12,941 bases of DNA from an uncultured Bacteroides sp. (GCA_900556845.1 USQO01000061.1:1-12941); one strand, 5' to 3'; shown: positions 1-8,595, counted from the stretch's first letter. Notes: generated by a model from the sequence alone, not told the origin. Program-made: numbers and translations.

Positions 1-30
1 CGTGGGCTCGGAGATGTGTATAAGAGACAG
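1..30 (+). other. Nextera sequencing adapter left on the contig end
   Basis: Bases 12-30 read AGATGTGTATAAGAGACAG, the 19-bp Tn5 mosaic end used in Illumina Nextera libraries. Bases 1-11 (CGTGGGCTCGG) are the 3' part of the Nextera read-2 adapter arm that precedes it. The match is to recalled adapter sequence and is exact over all 30 bases. This is synthetic DNA retained in the assembly, not a transposon end in the organism. Genomic sequence therefore begins at about base 31, the window start is a contig end, and whatever lies upstream of the mannosidase operon is missing. Confidence 0.98.
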
Positions 31-174
31 CTTATGAAAAACATATGTCAATTTTTTTTCTCCGAATTTTCTTTTTTTAAGATTAATCGTCTAGCTTGTT
101 TTTTTGTAAAGCAATTATTAACAGTATTTTTTTCTTTGTAGCTTGATATCCAATAATTTATTTTAGAGACTTCT

Positions 175-188
175 TATAGAGCTCTATA
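175..188. promoter_or_regulatory. 14-bp perfect palindrome upstream of the GH92 promoter
   Basis: TATAGAGCTCTATA is a perfect dyad. It ends 25 bases before the -7 box at 214-221, just upstream of where the -33 element should lie. That is a usual place for an activator site or an operator. Binding by any regulator is inferred; the identity of the protein is unknown. Confidence 0.35.
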
Positions 189-191
189 GGC

Positions 192-221
192 TTTATAAAA
201 TAAAAAAAATGCATATCTTTG
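192..221 (+). promoter_or_regulatory. Bacteroides-type promoter of the GH92 operon
   Basis: TATCTTTG at 214-221 fits the Bacteroides -7 consensus TAnnTTTG exactly. TTTA at 192-195, 18 bases upstream, is a one-mismatch -33 element (consensus TTTG). Transcription would start near base 228, leaving an untranslated leader of about 30 bases before the ATG at 259. The leader is AT-rich with no Shine-Dalgarno sequence, which is normal in this phylum. The same octamer recurs upstream of the thioesterase and lysO genes. Confidence 0.6.
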
Positions 222-258
222 TAAACGAAATACCATTGAATAACATCTTATATTAATT

Positions 259-2469
259 ATGAAACTAAGCTTTATTTCATTAGTAGCTTTATGTTGCTCT
301 TTAGTTGCATGTACTAGTAAGTCTTCAGAATCAACAAATGAAGATTATGCAGCTTTGGTTAATCCTTTTATAGGGACAGATTTTACAGGAAATACATACC
401 CTGGTGCACAGGCACCTTTTGGTATGGTACAATTAAGCCCAGATAATGGTTTAGCAGGTTGGGATCGAATTGCCGGTTATTATTATCCAGATAGTACTAT
501 TGCAGGATTTAGTCATACGCATCTTTCAGGAACCGGTGCAGGTGATTTGTATGATGTGTCATTTATGCCCGTTACTTTACCTTATAAAGAGCAATCCGAA
601 GGCAATCTTGGTATCTATTCTAATTTCAATCATTCTGATGAACACGCTTATGCTGGATATTATAGTGTACTCTTAAAAGACTATAACATTAAGGTGGAGC
701 TTACTGCAACAGAGCGTGTAGGTATTCAACGTTACACATTCCCTGCAGCAGAATCAGCAGTTTTCTTGAACTTGAAAAAAGCGATGAACTGGGACTTTAC
801 CAATGATTCTCAGATAGCTATTGTTGATTCATGTACAATTGAAGGATATCGTTTCTCGCAGGGCTGGGCTCGTGACCAGAAACTATTTTTCAGAAGTCGT
901 TTTTCTAAACCTTTTGAAAGTGTAGATATTGATACAACAGCGATTGTATTGAAAGGTCAGCGTATAGGAACAGCTTACATTGCACAATTCAATTTCAATA
1001 CAAAGGACGGTGAACAGATAACAATTGCAACTTCACTTTCAAGTGTAAGTAAAGAAGGTGCAGAAAAAAATCTATCTGCTGAAGCTCCTCATGATGATTT
1101 TGACCGTTATGTTGCTGATGCAAAAGATCGTTGGAATGCTCAGTTGGGTAAGATTAACGTTCAGGGTACAAATGTAGATGATAAAGTGAAATTTTACACT
1201 TCTCTTTATCATACGATGCTTGCTCCAACAATCTATAGTGATGTAGATGGAAGTTATAGAGGTGCAGACGGTGAGATACATAAAACCGATGGATGGGTAA
1301 ATTATAGTACATTCTCCCTTTGGGATACTTATCGCGCTTCACACCCTTTGTTTACCTATACAGAACCAGAGCGTACAAACGACATGATAAAATCATTCCT
1401 TGCATTTTTTGAACAGCACGGACGCCTGCCTTTATGGCCATTATGGGGCGGAGAAACGGAAATGATGATAGGTTATCATGCAGTTCCTGTTATTGTGGAC
1501 GCTTATTTGAAAGGAATTGGTGATTTTGATGCAGAACAAGCTTTGAATGCATGTGTCGTTTCCGCTGACATGGACAGTTACAGAGGTCTTGGCTTGTACA
1601 AGAAGCACGGGTATATTCCTTATAACATAACTTATGATAATTCAGAAAACTGGTCACTGTCTAAAACGTTGGAGTATGCTTATGATGACTACTGTATTGC
1701 ACATATGGCAGAGAAAATGGGTAAGAAAGATATTGCAGAGCGATTCTATACCCGTGCCCAGAATTACAAGAATCTCTATAACCCGGCAAGTGGATTTATG
1801 CAGCCACTGGATGATAAAGGTGTATTTATCAAAAACTTTAATCCGGATGACTACACCGAATATATCTGTGAAAGTAATGCATGGCATTACCTTTGGTCTG
1901 TACAGCACGATACGAAGGGCTTGATGGAATTAATGGGTGGACAGAAAAAGTTTGAAGAAAAACTGGATAGTATGTTTACCTATATTCCTACCGGAAAAGA
2001 AGATTTGCCAATTTTCAGTACAGGTATGATTGGTCAATATGTTCATGGTAATGAACCTAGCCATCATGTAATTTATTTATATAACCAGACCCAGAATAAA
2101 TGGAAAGCTCAAAAATATATTGCTCAAGTAATGAATGAGCTGTATTTAAATACTCCAGCCGGAATCTGTGGAAACGAAGATTGCGGACAGATGTCTGCTT
2201 GGTTTGTTTTTAGTGCTATGGGATTTTATCCTGTTAATCCAGTTGGAGGCATTTATGAATTGGGAACCCCCCTCTTCCCTGAGCTGAAACTTCATTTGAA
2301 TAATGGAAAGGTATTTACTGTGCTGGCTCCTCAGGTAAGCAAGGAGAATATCTATGTTCAGTCGGTGAAAATTGATGGTAAGCCGTACGATAAGACTTAT
2401 ATTACACACGAACAGATAATGAATGGTGCTACTGTCGAATTCGAGATGGGCAGCAAACCTAATATTTGA
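259..2469 (+). CDS. GH92 exo-alpha-mannosidase, lipoprotein (first of three)
   Basis: Predicted calcium-dependent, inverting exo-alpha-mannosidase of family GH92. The 736 residues match the usual family length, with an N-terminal beta-sandwich followed by an (alpha/alpha)6 catalytic domain. Residues 1-18 form a lipoprotein signal with lipobox LVAC (Cys18), so the enzyme is probably membrane-anchored in the periplasm or at the surface. Family motifs seen are SHTHLSGTG (85-93), AYDD before the final helices, HGNEPSHH (596-603) and GNEDCGQMSAW, whose Asp641 aligns with the proposed catalytic base. Glu538 aligns with the catalytic acid, but the usual EGNAW reads ESNAW here. The Trp and His-Glu pair that mark BT3990-like alpha-1,2-mannosidases are absent, so linkage preference is not predictable. 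It leads a three-gene operon; the next start is 15 bases after its stop. Confidence 0.95.
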   Translation: MKLSFISLVALCCSLVACTSKSSESTNEDYAALVNPFIGTDFTGNTYPGAQAPFGMVQLSPDNGLAGWDRIAGYYYPDSTIAGFSHTHLSGTGAGDLYDVSFMPVTLPYKEQSEGNLGIYSNFNHSDEHAYAGYYSVLLKDYNIKVELTATERVGIQRYTFPAAESAVFLNLKKAMNWDFTNDSQIAIVDSCTIEGYRFSQGWARDQKLFFRSRFSKPFESVDIDTTAIVLKGQRIGTAYIAQFNFNTKDGEQITIATSLSSVSKEGAEKNLSAEAPHDDFDRYVADAKDRWNAQLGKINVQGTNVDDKVKFYTSLYHTMLAPTIYSDVDGSYRGADGEIHKTDGWVNYSTFSLWDTYRASHPLFTYTEPERTNDMIKSFLAFFEQHGRLPLWPLWGGETEMMIGYHAVPVIVDAYLKGIGDFDAEQALNACVVSADMDSYRGLGLYKKHGYIPYNITYDNSENWSLSKTLEYAYDDYCIAHMAEKMGKKDIAERFYTRAQNYKNLYNPASGFMQPLDDKGVFIKNFNPDDYTEYICESNAWHYLWSVQHDTKGLMELMGGQKKFEEKLDSMFTYIPTGKEDLPIFSTGMIGQYVHGNEPSHHVIYLYNQTQNKWKAQKYIAQVMNELYLNTPAGICGNEDCGQMSAWFVFSAMGFYPVNPVGGIYELGTPLFPELKLHLNNGKVFTVLAPQVSKENIYVQSVKIDGKPYDKTYITHEQIMNGATVEFEMGSKPNI

Positions 2470-2484
2470 AAACGAAATAGATAA

Positions 2485-4779
2485 ATGAGAAAAATAAGTT
2501 TGCTTGTCAGAGGGCTTATCGGACTTATCGTCAGCATCGCTTCTTATGCATGTGTAGAGTCCTCGGAAGCAGCGTTGGAAGAAGACTATGTATCTTATGT
2601 AAATCCTTTTATCGGGACTGGAGGCCACGGACACACTTTTCCGGGGCCTGTAGTTCCCCACGGTATGATACAACCCGGTCCGGATACACGAATTGATGGT
2701 TGGGATTCGTGTTCAGGATATTATTATCCAGATTCAACAATAAATGGTTTTTCACATACACACATCAGTGGAACCGGTTGTTGTGATTATGGAGATATCC
2801 TGTTGATGCCTACGGTAGGTGAGCAGCGTTACGAGCCTACTGGCTTGGCTAGTCAGCAGGTCGCATATGCATCTGCTTTTTCACATGATTCGGAAGTTGC
2901 AGTTCCCGGATATTATACTGTATACTTGAAAACATACGGTGTTAAAGCAGAATTATCAGCCACTACTCGTGCTGCCATTCATCGTTATACTTTCCCGCAG
3001 AGCTCAGAGTCTGGTTTTATTTTAGACCTAGATTATAGTTTGCAGCGGCAGGAGAATAAGGAAATGGTGATAGACGTGTTAAGTGATACGGAGATTCGTG
3101 GTTATAAACGAACTGCCTATTGGGCTTTTGACCAGCCGGTCTACTTCTACATGAAATTTTCCAAGCCGTTTACCTATACGCTGGTTGACGATACCGTAAC
3201 TGTTGATGATGAGGTTGGAGAACAGGCCCGTATGAAAGCATTGTTGAATTTTTCTACTTCACAAAATGAACAAGTCCTAGTGAAGGTAGGAATTTCAGCT
3301 GTTGATATGGAAGGAGCCCGGGCCAATGTAGAGAAAGAAATTCCAGATTGGGATTTTGATAAAGTCTGTTTGTCTGCATCGGTTGCATGGAATCAATTCC
3401 TGTCGAAAATAGATGTCCATACGGAAGATCGGGATCAGCTGGCTATTTTTTACACGGGTTTATACCATATGGCAATTGCTCCAAGTATATTTACGGATGT
3501 TGATGGAAGATATTTAGGAATGGATCATCAAATCCATAAAACAATCCCGGGCGAGAATTATTATACAATATTTTCTTTATGGGATACGTTTCGGGCTGTT
3601 CATCCGCTTTGGACTATTCTTGACCCTAAACTTAATTCAGACTTTATCCGTTCTTTAATTAAGAAAAGTGAGGAAGGAGGTATTTACCCCAAGTGGGATA
3701 TGGCATCCAATTATACAGCTACCATGATTGGATACCACGCTGTTTCATTAATCGCAGATGCCTATGCTAAGGGATACAGGGACTTTGATATCCAGAAAGC
3801 TTATAAAGCCGCATTACGAGCAGCCGAATACGATACTACAGGTATTAAGTGTCCGCGCTGGATGATTCCTTATCTCATGCCTGTTGCTCGGTATTATAAA
3901 AATACAATAGGTTATATCCCGTGTGATAAAGATAATGAAGCTGTGGCTAAAGGTTTGGAATATGCATACGACGATTGGTGTATAGCTCAACTGGCATCAG
4001 CCTTGGGTGATACTGCAAATGCTGTAAAGTATACGCGTTTTGCTAAAGGATATCAGAAATATTATGACCCTTCAACTGGATTTATGCGAGGACTGGATTC
4101 CCATGGAAAATGGAGAACGCCTTTTAATCCAAAAGCTTCTAATCATAGAAATGATGACTACTGCGAAGGAAATGCATGGCAGTGGACATGGTTTGTCCCT
4201 CATGATGTAGATGGATTAGTCAATTTGATGGGAGGTAGAACGAAATTCATTCAAAAACTTGATTCCTTATTTACGATTGATTCAACGATCGAAGGGACCG
4301 CAACTTCTGTTGATATTTCCGGACTCATAGGACAATATGCTCATGGAAACGAACCGAGTCACCACATAATTCATTTCTATAATTATGTAGGCCAGCCATG
4401 GAAAACTCAGGAACTTGTTGATAAAGTTCTTACTACATTGTATTTCAATGATGTAGAAGGACTTTCCGGTAATGAGGATTGTGGTCAGATGTCTGCCTGG
4501 TATATTATGAATGCCATGGGATTTTATCAGGTATGTCCGGGTCTTCCTGTGTATTCCATAGGGCGTCCGCTTTTTGATAAAGTGACAATAACTCTTCCGG
4601 AGAATAAGATTTTTACTATATTTGCAAAAAACAATTCGAAAGGAAATAAATACATTAAGTCCGTTAAGTTGAATAATAGAACATTGGATACTCCGTTCTT
4701 TACTCATGATGATATTAAGGAGGGAGGAATGATGGAAATTATAATGACTAATAAACGAACTAATTGGGGAATTAATTAA
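2485..4779 (+). CDS. GH92 exo-alpha-mannosidase, probable lipoprotein (second of three)
   Basis: Second GH92 alpha-mannosidase, 764 residues, closer to the first enzyme than to the third in its motifs. The N terminus is a hydrophobic signal ending SYAC (Cys23), an atypical but acceptable lipobox, followed by an acidic stretch. Conserved elements are NPFIGTGGHGHTFPG near the N terminus, SHTHISGTGCCD (90-101), EGNAW with Glu561 as the likely catalytic acid, HGNEPSHH (620-627) and GNEDCGQMSAW with Asp665 as the likely base. Two adjacent cysteines (99-100) sit where BT3990-type enzymes carry Pro-Trp near the +1 subsite, which suggests another linkage or substrate. Relative to the first enzyme there is an insertion before the GYIPCD segment. 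The next gene starts 10 bases downstream, so all three are very likely co-transcribed. Confidence 0.95.
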   Translation: MRKISLLVRGLIGLIVSIASYACVESSEAALEEDYVSYVNPFIGTGGHGHTFPGPVVPHGMIQPGPDTRIDGWDSCSGYYYPDSTINGFSHTHISGTGCCDYGDILLMPTVGEQRYEPTGLASQQVAYASAFSHDSEVAVPGYYTVYLKTYGVKAELSATTRAAIHRYTFPQSSESGFILDLDYSLQRQENKEMVIDVLSDTEIRGYKRTAYWAFDQPVYFYMKFSKPFTYTLVDDTVTVDDEVGEQARMKALLNFSTSQNEQVLVKVGISAVDMEGARANVEKEIPDWDFDKVCLSASVAWNQFLSKIDVHTEDRDQLAIFYTGLYHMAIAPSIFTDVDGRYLGMDHQIHKTIPGENYYTIFSLWDTFRAVHPLWTILDPKLNSDFIRSLIKKSEEGGIYPKWDMASNYTATMIGYHAVSLIADAYAKGYRDFDIQKAYKAALRAAEYDTTGIKCPRWMIPYLMPVARYYKNTIGYIPCDKDNEAVAKGLEYAYDDWCIAQLASALGDTANAVKYTRFAKGYQKYYDPSTGFMRGLDSHGKWRTPFNPKASNHRNDDYCEGNAWQWTWFVPHDVDGLVNLMGGRTKFIQKLDSLFTIDSTIEGTATSVDISGLIGQYAHGNEPSHHIIHFYNYVGQPWKTQELVDKVLTTLYFNDVEGLSGNEDCGQMSAWYIMNAMGFYQVCPGLPVYSIGRPLFDKVTITLPENKIFTIFAKNNSKGNKYIKSVKLNNRTLDTPFFTHDDIKEGGMMEIIMTNKRTNWGIN

Positions 4780-4789
4780 CACTTATACC

Positions 4790-7072
4790 ATGAAAAAACT
4801 ACTTTTATTAGCTTTCTTATTGCCACTAGCTTTATGGGGCAAGGCAAAGGATTTTACGCAATACGTAAATCCTTTGATGGGTACGCAGTCTACCTTTGAG
4901 TTATCTACTGGTAATACATACCCTGCTATAGCAGTACCATGGGGTATGAACTTTTGGACACCGCAGACCGGTAAGATGGGTGACGGATGGCAGTATACCT
5001 ATACTGCAACTAAAATTAGAGGATTTAAACAAACTCATCAACCCAGTCCGTGGATTAACGATTACGGACAGTTCTCTATTATGCCTGTTGTAGGCAAACC
5101 TGAGTTTGATGAAGACAAACGTGCCAGCTGGTTCTCTCATAAAGGAGAAGTGGCTAAGCCTCACTATTATAAGGTCTATTTGGCTGAGCATGATGTAGTG
5201 ACCGAAATGGTTCCTACAGAACGTGCTGCAATGTTCCGCTTTACTTTCCCTGAAAGTGATGCTTCTTATGTAGTAATCGATGCTTTCAATAACGGTTCAT
5301 CCATACAGATTATTCCGTCAGAGAATAAGATTATCGGTTATTCTACCAGAAACAGTGGCGGTGTTCCAGAGAATTTCAAAAACTATTTCGTGATTGTTTT
5401 TGATAAGCCTTTCACTTATAAATCAAGTTTCAACGGTAAAGAATTGAGTGAAGGCGTTCTTTCACAAACTGCCGATCATGTTGGAGCTGTTATTGGTTTT
5501 AAAACTGCTAAAGGCGAAAAAGTGCATGCGCGCATTGCTTCCTCATTCATCAGTCCGGAACAAGCTGAGTTGAACTTGAAGGAACTTGGTAATGATAATC
5601 TGGAAACTCTGGCACAGAAAGGGCAGCAGGCATGGAATGAAATGTTAGGCCGAATTGAAGTTGAAGGCGGTAGCTTGGATCAGTACCGTATGTTCTATTC
5701 TTGCCTGTATCGTTCTTTGCTTTTCCCACGTAAGTTTTACGAAATCGACGCAGCCGGAAAAGTTATGCATTATAGCCCGACAACCGGAGAAGTACTTCCA
5801 GGCTACTACTACACAGATACCGGTGTATGGGATACTTTCCGTTGTCTGTTCCCGTTGCTTAATTTGATGTATCCTTCAGTTAATAAAGAAATTCAGGAAG
5901 GATATCTCAATGCATACCGTGAAAGTGGCTTCTATCCAGAATGGGCGAGTCCTGGTCATCGTGGTTGTATGGTTGGAAACAATACGGCATCTGTTTTGGC
6001 TGACGCTTATTTAAAAGGTATCCGTGTAGAAGACTCGGAAACACTTTGGAAAGGTTTGATGGCAGCTGTCAATGGTGTACATCCTACCGTTAACTCTTCA
6101 GGCCGTGAGGGTTATAACTATTACAATGAATTAGGTTATGTTCCTTATGATGTGAAGATCAACGAAAATGCTGCACGTACATTAGAGTATGCATACGACG
6201 ACTGGTGTTTGTATCAGTTGGCTAAGGAACTGAAGCGTCCTAAAAAGGAAATCAATCTTTTTGCAAAAAGAGCTATGAACTACAAAAACTTGTTCGACCC
6301 CGAAACCAAGCTGATGCGTGGCAAGAACAAGGATGGACAGTTTATGAAACCATTCTCTCCATTGAAATGGGGTGATGCCTTTACTGAAGGTAACAGCTGG
6401 CATTATACTTGGTCTGTATTCCATGACCCTCAGGGACTTATCGACCTGATGGGAGGTAAGGAAACATTTGTAGAAATGCTCGATTCTGTCTTTAATGTTC
6501 CGCCTGTATTCGATGACAGCTACTATGGTCAGGTAATACACGAAATTCGTGAAATGACAGTGATGAACATGGGTAATTATGCACACGGAAACCAGCCTAT
6601 CCAGCACATGATATATCTGTATAACTATGCCGGACAGCCTTGGAAAGCACAGTATTGGTTGCGTCAGGTTATGAACCGTATGTATACACCGACACCGGAT
6701 GCATATTGTGGTGACGAAGACAATGGTCAGACATCTGCATGGTATGTATTTACTTCTTTGGGATTCTATCCGGTTTGTCCGGGAACCAATCAGTATATAC
6801 TGGGAGCTCCTTTGTTCAAGAAAGCCAAATTGCATTTCGAAAACGGTAATGTAATGGAAATTGATGCACCGAATAACAGTGACGAAAATTTCTATCTTAA
6901 CAAGTATGTAATTAACGGTCAGGAAAGTACCCGTAACTACATTGAGTATGAAACTTTGCTGAAAGGCGGACGTATAGAATGCGATATGACTGCGCAGCCT
7001 AATAAGAATAGAGGAGTAAACGAAGCTGACTTCCCATATTCATTCTCTCGTGAAGTTTCTAAAAAGAAATAA
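4790..7072 (+). CDS. GH92 alpha-1,2-mannosidase, BT3990-like, secreted
   Basis: Third GH92 enzyme, 760 residues. The signal peptide has no lipobox Cys; cleavage is likely after Ala19 (GKA|KD), giving a soluble periplasmic or secreted protein, unlike its two lipoprotein neighbours. It carries Trp88, Glu533, His584, Glu585, Asp642 and Asp644. From memory these are the published numbers in B. thetaiotaomicron BT3990: Glu533 is the catalytic acid, Asp642/Asp644 the base region, and Trp88 with His584-Glu585 the +1 subsite that selects alpha-1,2 linkages. The identical register through 644 residues argues for an ortholog or very close homolog. Motifs otherwise differ from genes 1 and 2: HGNQPIQH replaces HGNEPSHH, and GDEDNGQTSAW replaces GNEDCGQMSAW. 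It would remove alpha-1,2-mannose caps, for example from high-mannose N-glycans. It is the last gene of the operon, followed by a terminator. Confidence 0.95.
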   Translation: MKKLLLLAFLLPLALWGKAKDFTQYVNPLMGTQSTFELSTGNTYPAIAVPWGMNFWTPQTGKMGDGWQYTYTATKIRGFKQTHQPSPWINDYGQFSIMPVVGKPEFDEDKRASWFSHKGEVAKPHYYKVYLAEHDVVTEMVPTERAAMFRFTFPESDASYVVIDAFNNGSSIQIIPSENKIIGYSTRNSGGVPENFKNYFVIVFDKPFTYKSSFNGKELSEGVLSQTADHVGAVIGFKTAKGEKVHARIASSFISPEQAELNLKELGNDNLETLAQKGQQAWNEMLGRIEVEGGSLDQYRMFYSCLYRSLLFPRKFYEIDAAGKVMHYSPTTGEVLPGYYYTDTGVWDTFRCLFPLLNLMYPSVNKEIQEGYLNAYRESGFYPEWASPGHRGCMVGNNTASVLADAYLKGIRVEDSETLWKGLMAAVNGVHPTVNSSGREGYNYYNELGYVPYDVKINENAARTLEYAYDDWCLYQLAKELKRPKKEINLFAKRAMNYKNLFDPETKLMRGKNKDGQFMKPFSPLKWGDAFTEGNSWHYTWSVFHDPQGLIDLMGGKETFVEMLDSVFNVPPVFDDSYYGQVIHEIREMTVMNMGNYAHGNQPIQHMIYLYNYAGQPWKAQYWLRQVMNRMYTPTPDAYCGDEDNGQTSAWYVFTSLGFYPVCPGTNQYILGAPLFKKAKLHFENGNVMEIDAPNNSDENFYLNKYVINGQESTRNYIEYETLLKGGRIECDMTAQPNKNRGVNEADFPYSFSREVSKKK

Positions 7073-7089
7073 TAATCAATCACGACTAT

Positions 7090-7128
7090 AAAAAAAGCAC
7101 TCAAGAATTTTTCTTGAGTGCTTTTTTT
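7090..7128. terminator. Bidirectional terminator between GH92 operon and metY
   Basis: An 11-bp perfect stem (7097-7107 with 7111-7121) with a TTT loop is flanked by seven A on the left and seven T on the right. It therefore works as an intrinsic terminator in both directions. It lies 17 bases after the GH92 stop and 18 bases beyond the convergent metY stop, so it serves both. Confidence 0.9.
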
Positions 7129-7146
7129 ATAGGTTTACGTCTTGAT

Positions 7147-8430
7147 TTAAATCTGCTCCATTGCCTGGTTTAAATCGTCTATAATATCATTTACATTTTC
7201 GATACCGACAGACAAGCGAATCAAGTCAGGAGCTACTCCAGCCTCTATCAGCTGCTCTTCCGAAAGCTGTCTGTGTGTATGGCTGGCAGGATGCAAAACA
7301 CAAGTACGTGCGTCAGCTACGTGTGTTACGATGCAGGCCAGTTGCAATTTGTCCATAAAGCGTATCGCATCTTCGCGTGTGCCTTTCAGACCGAAAGCAA
7401 TAACACCGCAAGAGCCGTTTGGCATGTATTTTTGTGCAAGCTCATAATATTTACTGCTTTTCAGTCCGCAGTAATTAACCCATTTGACTTTAGGATTAGC
7501 TTCCAGCCATTCAGCAACTTTTTGAGCATTCTCACAGTGGCGGGGGACACGTAGGTGCAAGGTTTCCAGTCCTAAGTTCAGCAAGAATGCATTTTCGGGT
7601 GATTGGATAGAGCCTAAGTCACGCATCAGTTGGGCTGTTGCTTTAGTGATATAGGCCATTTTTCCAAATGCTTTGGTATAGGTTAAGCCATGATAAGATT
7701 CATCTGGACGGGTCAGTCCCGGGAATTTATCGGCATAAGCATCCCAGTCAAAGTTGCCACTGTCAACAATTGCACCTCCTACACAGCAGGCATGGCCATC
7801 CATATATTTGGTTGTAGAGTGGGTTACGATATCAGCTCCCCATTCGAAGGGACGGCAGTTAATGGGAGTAGCAAAAGTGTTGTCAACAATCAGAGGAACT
7901 CCGTGTTTATGAGCAATACGGGCAAACTTTTCTATATCCAGTACATTGATGCTAGGATTAGATATTGTTTCGCCGAAAAGACATTTTGTATTGGGGCGGA
8001 AAGCTTTAGAAATTTCTTCTTCTGAAGCATCTGCATCTACAAATGTCACGTCAATACCTTGTTTTTTCATGGTGACAGCAAACAGGTTGAATGTACCTCC
8101 ATAGATGGTTGATGCACATACAAAATGGTCACCTGCTTCGCAAATATTGAATACGGCATAATAGTTGGCAGCCTGACCTGATGATGTAAGCATCGCAGCT
8201 ACACCACCTTCCAGTTCAGCTATTTTGGCCGCAACAGCATCATTAGTCGGATTTTGAAGTCGTGTGTAAAAATATCCGCTTTCTTCCAGATCGAACAGGC
8301 GGGCCATTTGTTCACTGTTGTCATATTTAAAGGTTGTACTTTGGTAAATAGGCAGTACACGTGGTTCACCTTTTTTAGGTTTCCACCCAGCTTGAACACA
8401 GAGTGTTTCTTTGTTGAATTTCTTTTCCAT
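7147..8430 (-). CDS. metY: O-acetylhomoserine sulfhydrylase (aminocarboxypropyltransferase)
   Basis: Cytoplasmic PLP enzyme that makes homocysteine from O-acetylhomoserine and sulfide in methionine synthesis. The 427 residues match the usual length of this branch of the Cys/Met metabolism PLP family, longer than cystathionine gamma-synthase/lyase. Visible motifs: YTRLQNPT (55-62), supplying phosphate-binding Tyr and Arg to the partner subunit; SSGQAA (83-88); SNPSINVLD (157-165); Asp183 in VDNTF, which pairs with the PLP ring nitrogen; and HSTTKYMDGH, where Lys208 is the PLP Schiff-base lysine. The start has a short leader without Shine-Dalgarno, downstream of a -7 box at 8470-8477. It stands alone, converging on the GH92 operon and diverging from the thioesterase gene. 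A cystathionine lyase role is less likely given the length and the ETISNPS-type motif. Confidence 0.92.
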   Translation of the reverse strand: MEKKFNKETLCVQAGWKPKKGEPRVLPIYQSTTFKYDNSEQMARLFDLEESGYFYTRLQNPTNDAVAAKIAELEGGVAAMLTSSGQAANYYAVFNICEAGDHFVCASTIYGGTFNLFAVTMKKQGIDVTFVDADASEEEISKAFRPNTKCLFGETISNPSINVLDIEKFARIAHKHGVPLIVDNTFATPINCRPFEWGADIVTHSTTKYMDGHACCVGGAIVDSGNFDWDAYADKFPGLTRPDESYHGLTYTKAFGKMAYITKATAQLMRDLGSIQSPENAFLLNLGLETLHLRVPRHCENAQKVAEWLEANPKVKWVNYCGLKSSKYYELAQKYMPNGSCGVIAFGLKGTREDAIRFMDKLQLACIVTHVADARTCVLHPASHTHRQLSEEQLIEAGVAPDLIRLSVGIENVNDIIDDLNQAMEQI

Positions 8431-8469
8431 ATGTTTTTATATTGCTAGGTATTGTTTTTATTTTATGTA

Positions 8470-8477
8470 CAAATGTA
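8470..8477 (-). promoter_or_regulatory. Probable -7 box of the metY promoter
   Basis: On the minus strand this reads TACATTTG, a full match to TAnnTTTG. It implies a start near 8464 and a leader of about 34 nt. The -33 element is poor (TTG at 8494-8496, spacing 16). The leader is too short for a SAM riboswitch. Confidence 0.5.
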
Positions 8478-8519
8478 AGAATAATCTTCTATTCAATAGC
8501 TGTTTATTTTAAAAAGTAC

Positions 8520-8527
8520 TATCTTTG
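8520..8527 (+). promoter_or_regulatory. Probable -7 box of the thioesterase promoter
   Basis: TATCTTTG fits TAnnTTTG and is identical to the boxes at 214-221 and, on the minus strand, 11481-11488. No clear TTTG lies 18-20 bases upstream. The implied leader is about 62 nt and contains only a small CCCG/CGGG hairpin. It is back to back with the metY promoter in a 165-base divergent gap. Confidence 0.5.
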
Positions 8528-8595
8528 ACCTTGAATTATCTAGGGCATTTTAGTAATCCCCGTTTTTACCGGGTTAAATAGGTTTTATTTAGATT

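Noticed and set aside
12..30. Natural Tn5/IS50 mosaic end
   Set aside because: The preceding 11 bases are the synthetic Nextera arm, so it is library adapter.
2146..2673. Open frame of 175 codons on the - strand
   Set aside because: It is antisense across the junction of two well-supported GH92 genes, with composition typical of a shadow frame.
6182..6835. Open frame of 217 codons on the - strand
   Set aside because: It lies entirely antisense inside the third GH92 gene and shows no motif.
8431..8595. SAM riboswitch upstream of metY
   Set aside because: The likely promoter leaves a leader of only about 34 nt, and no pseudoknot-type conserved segments are seen.
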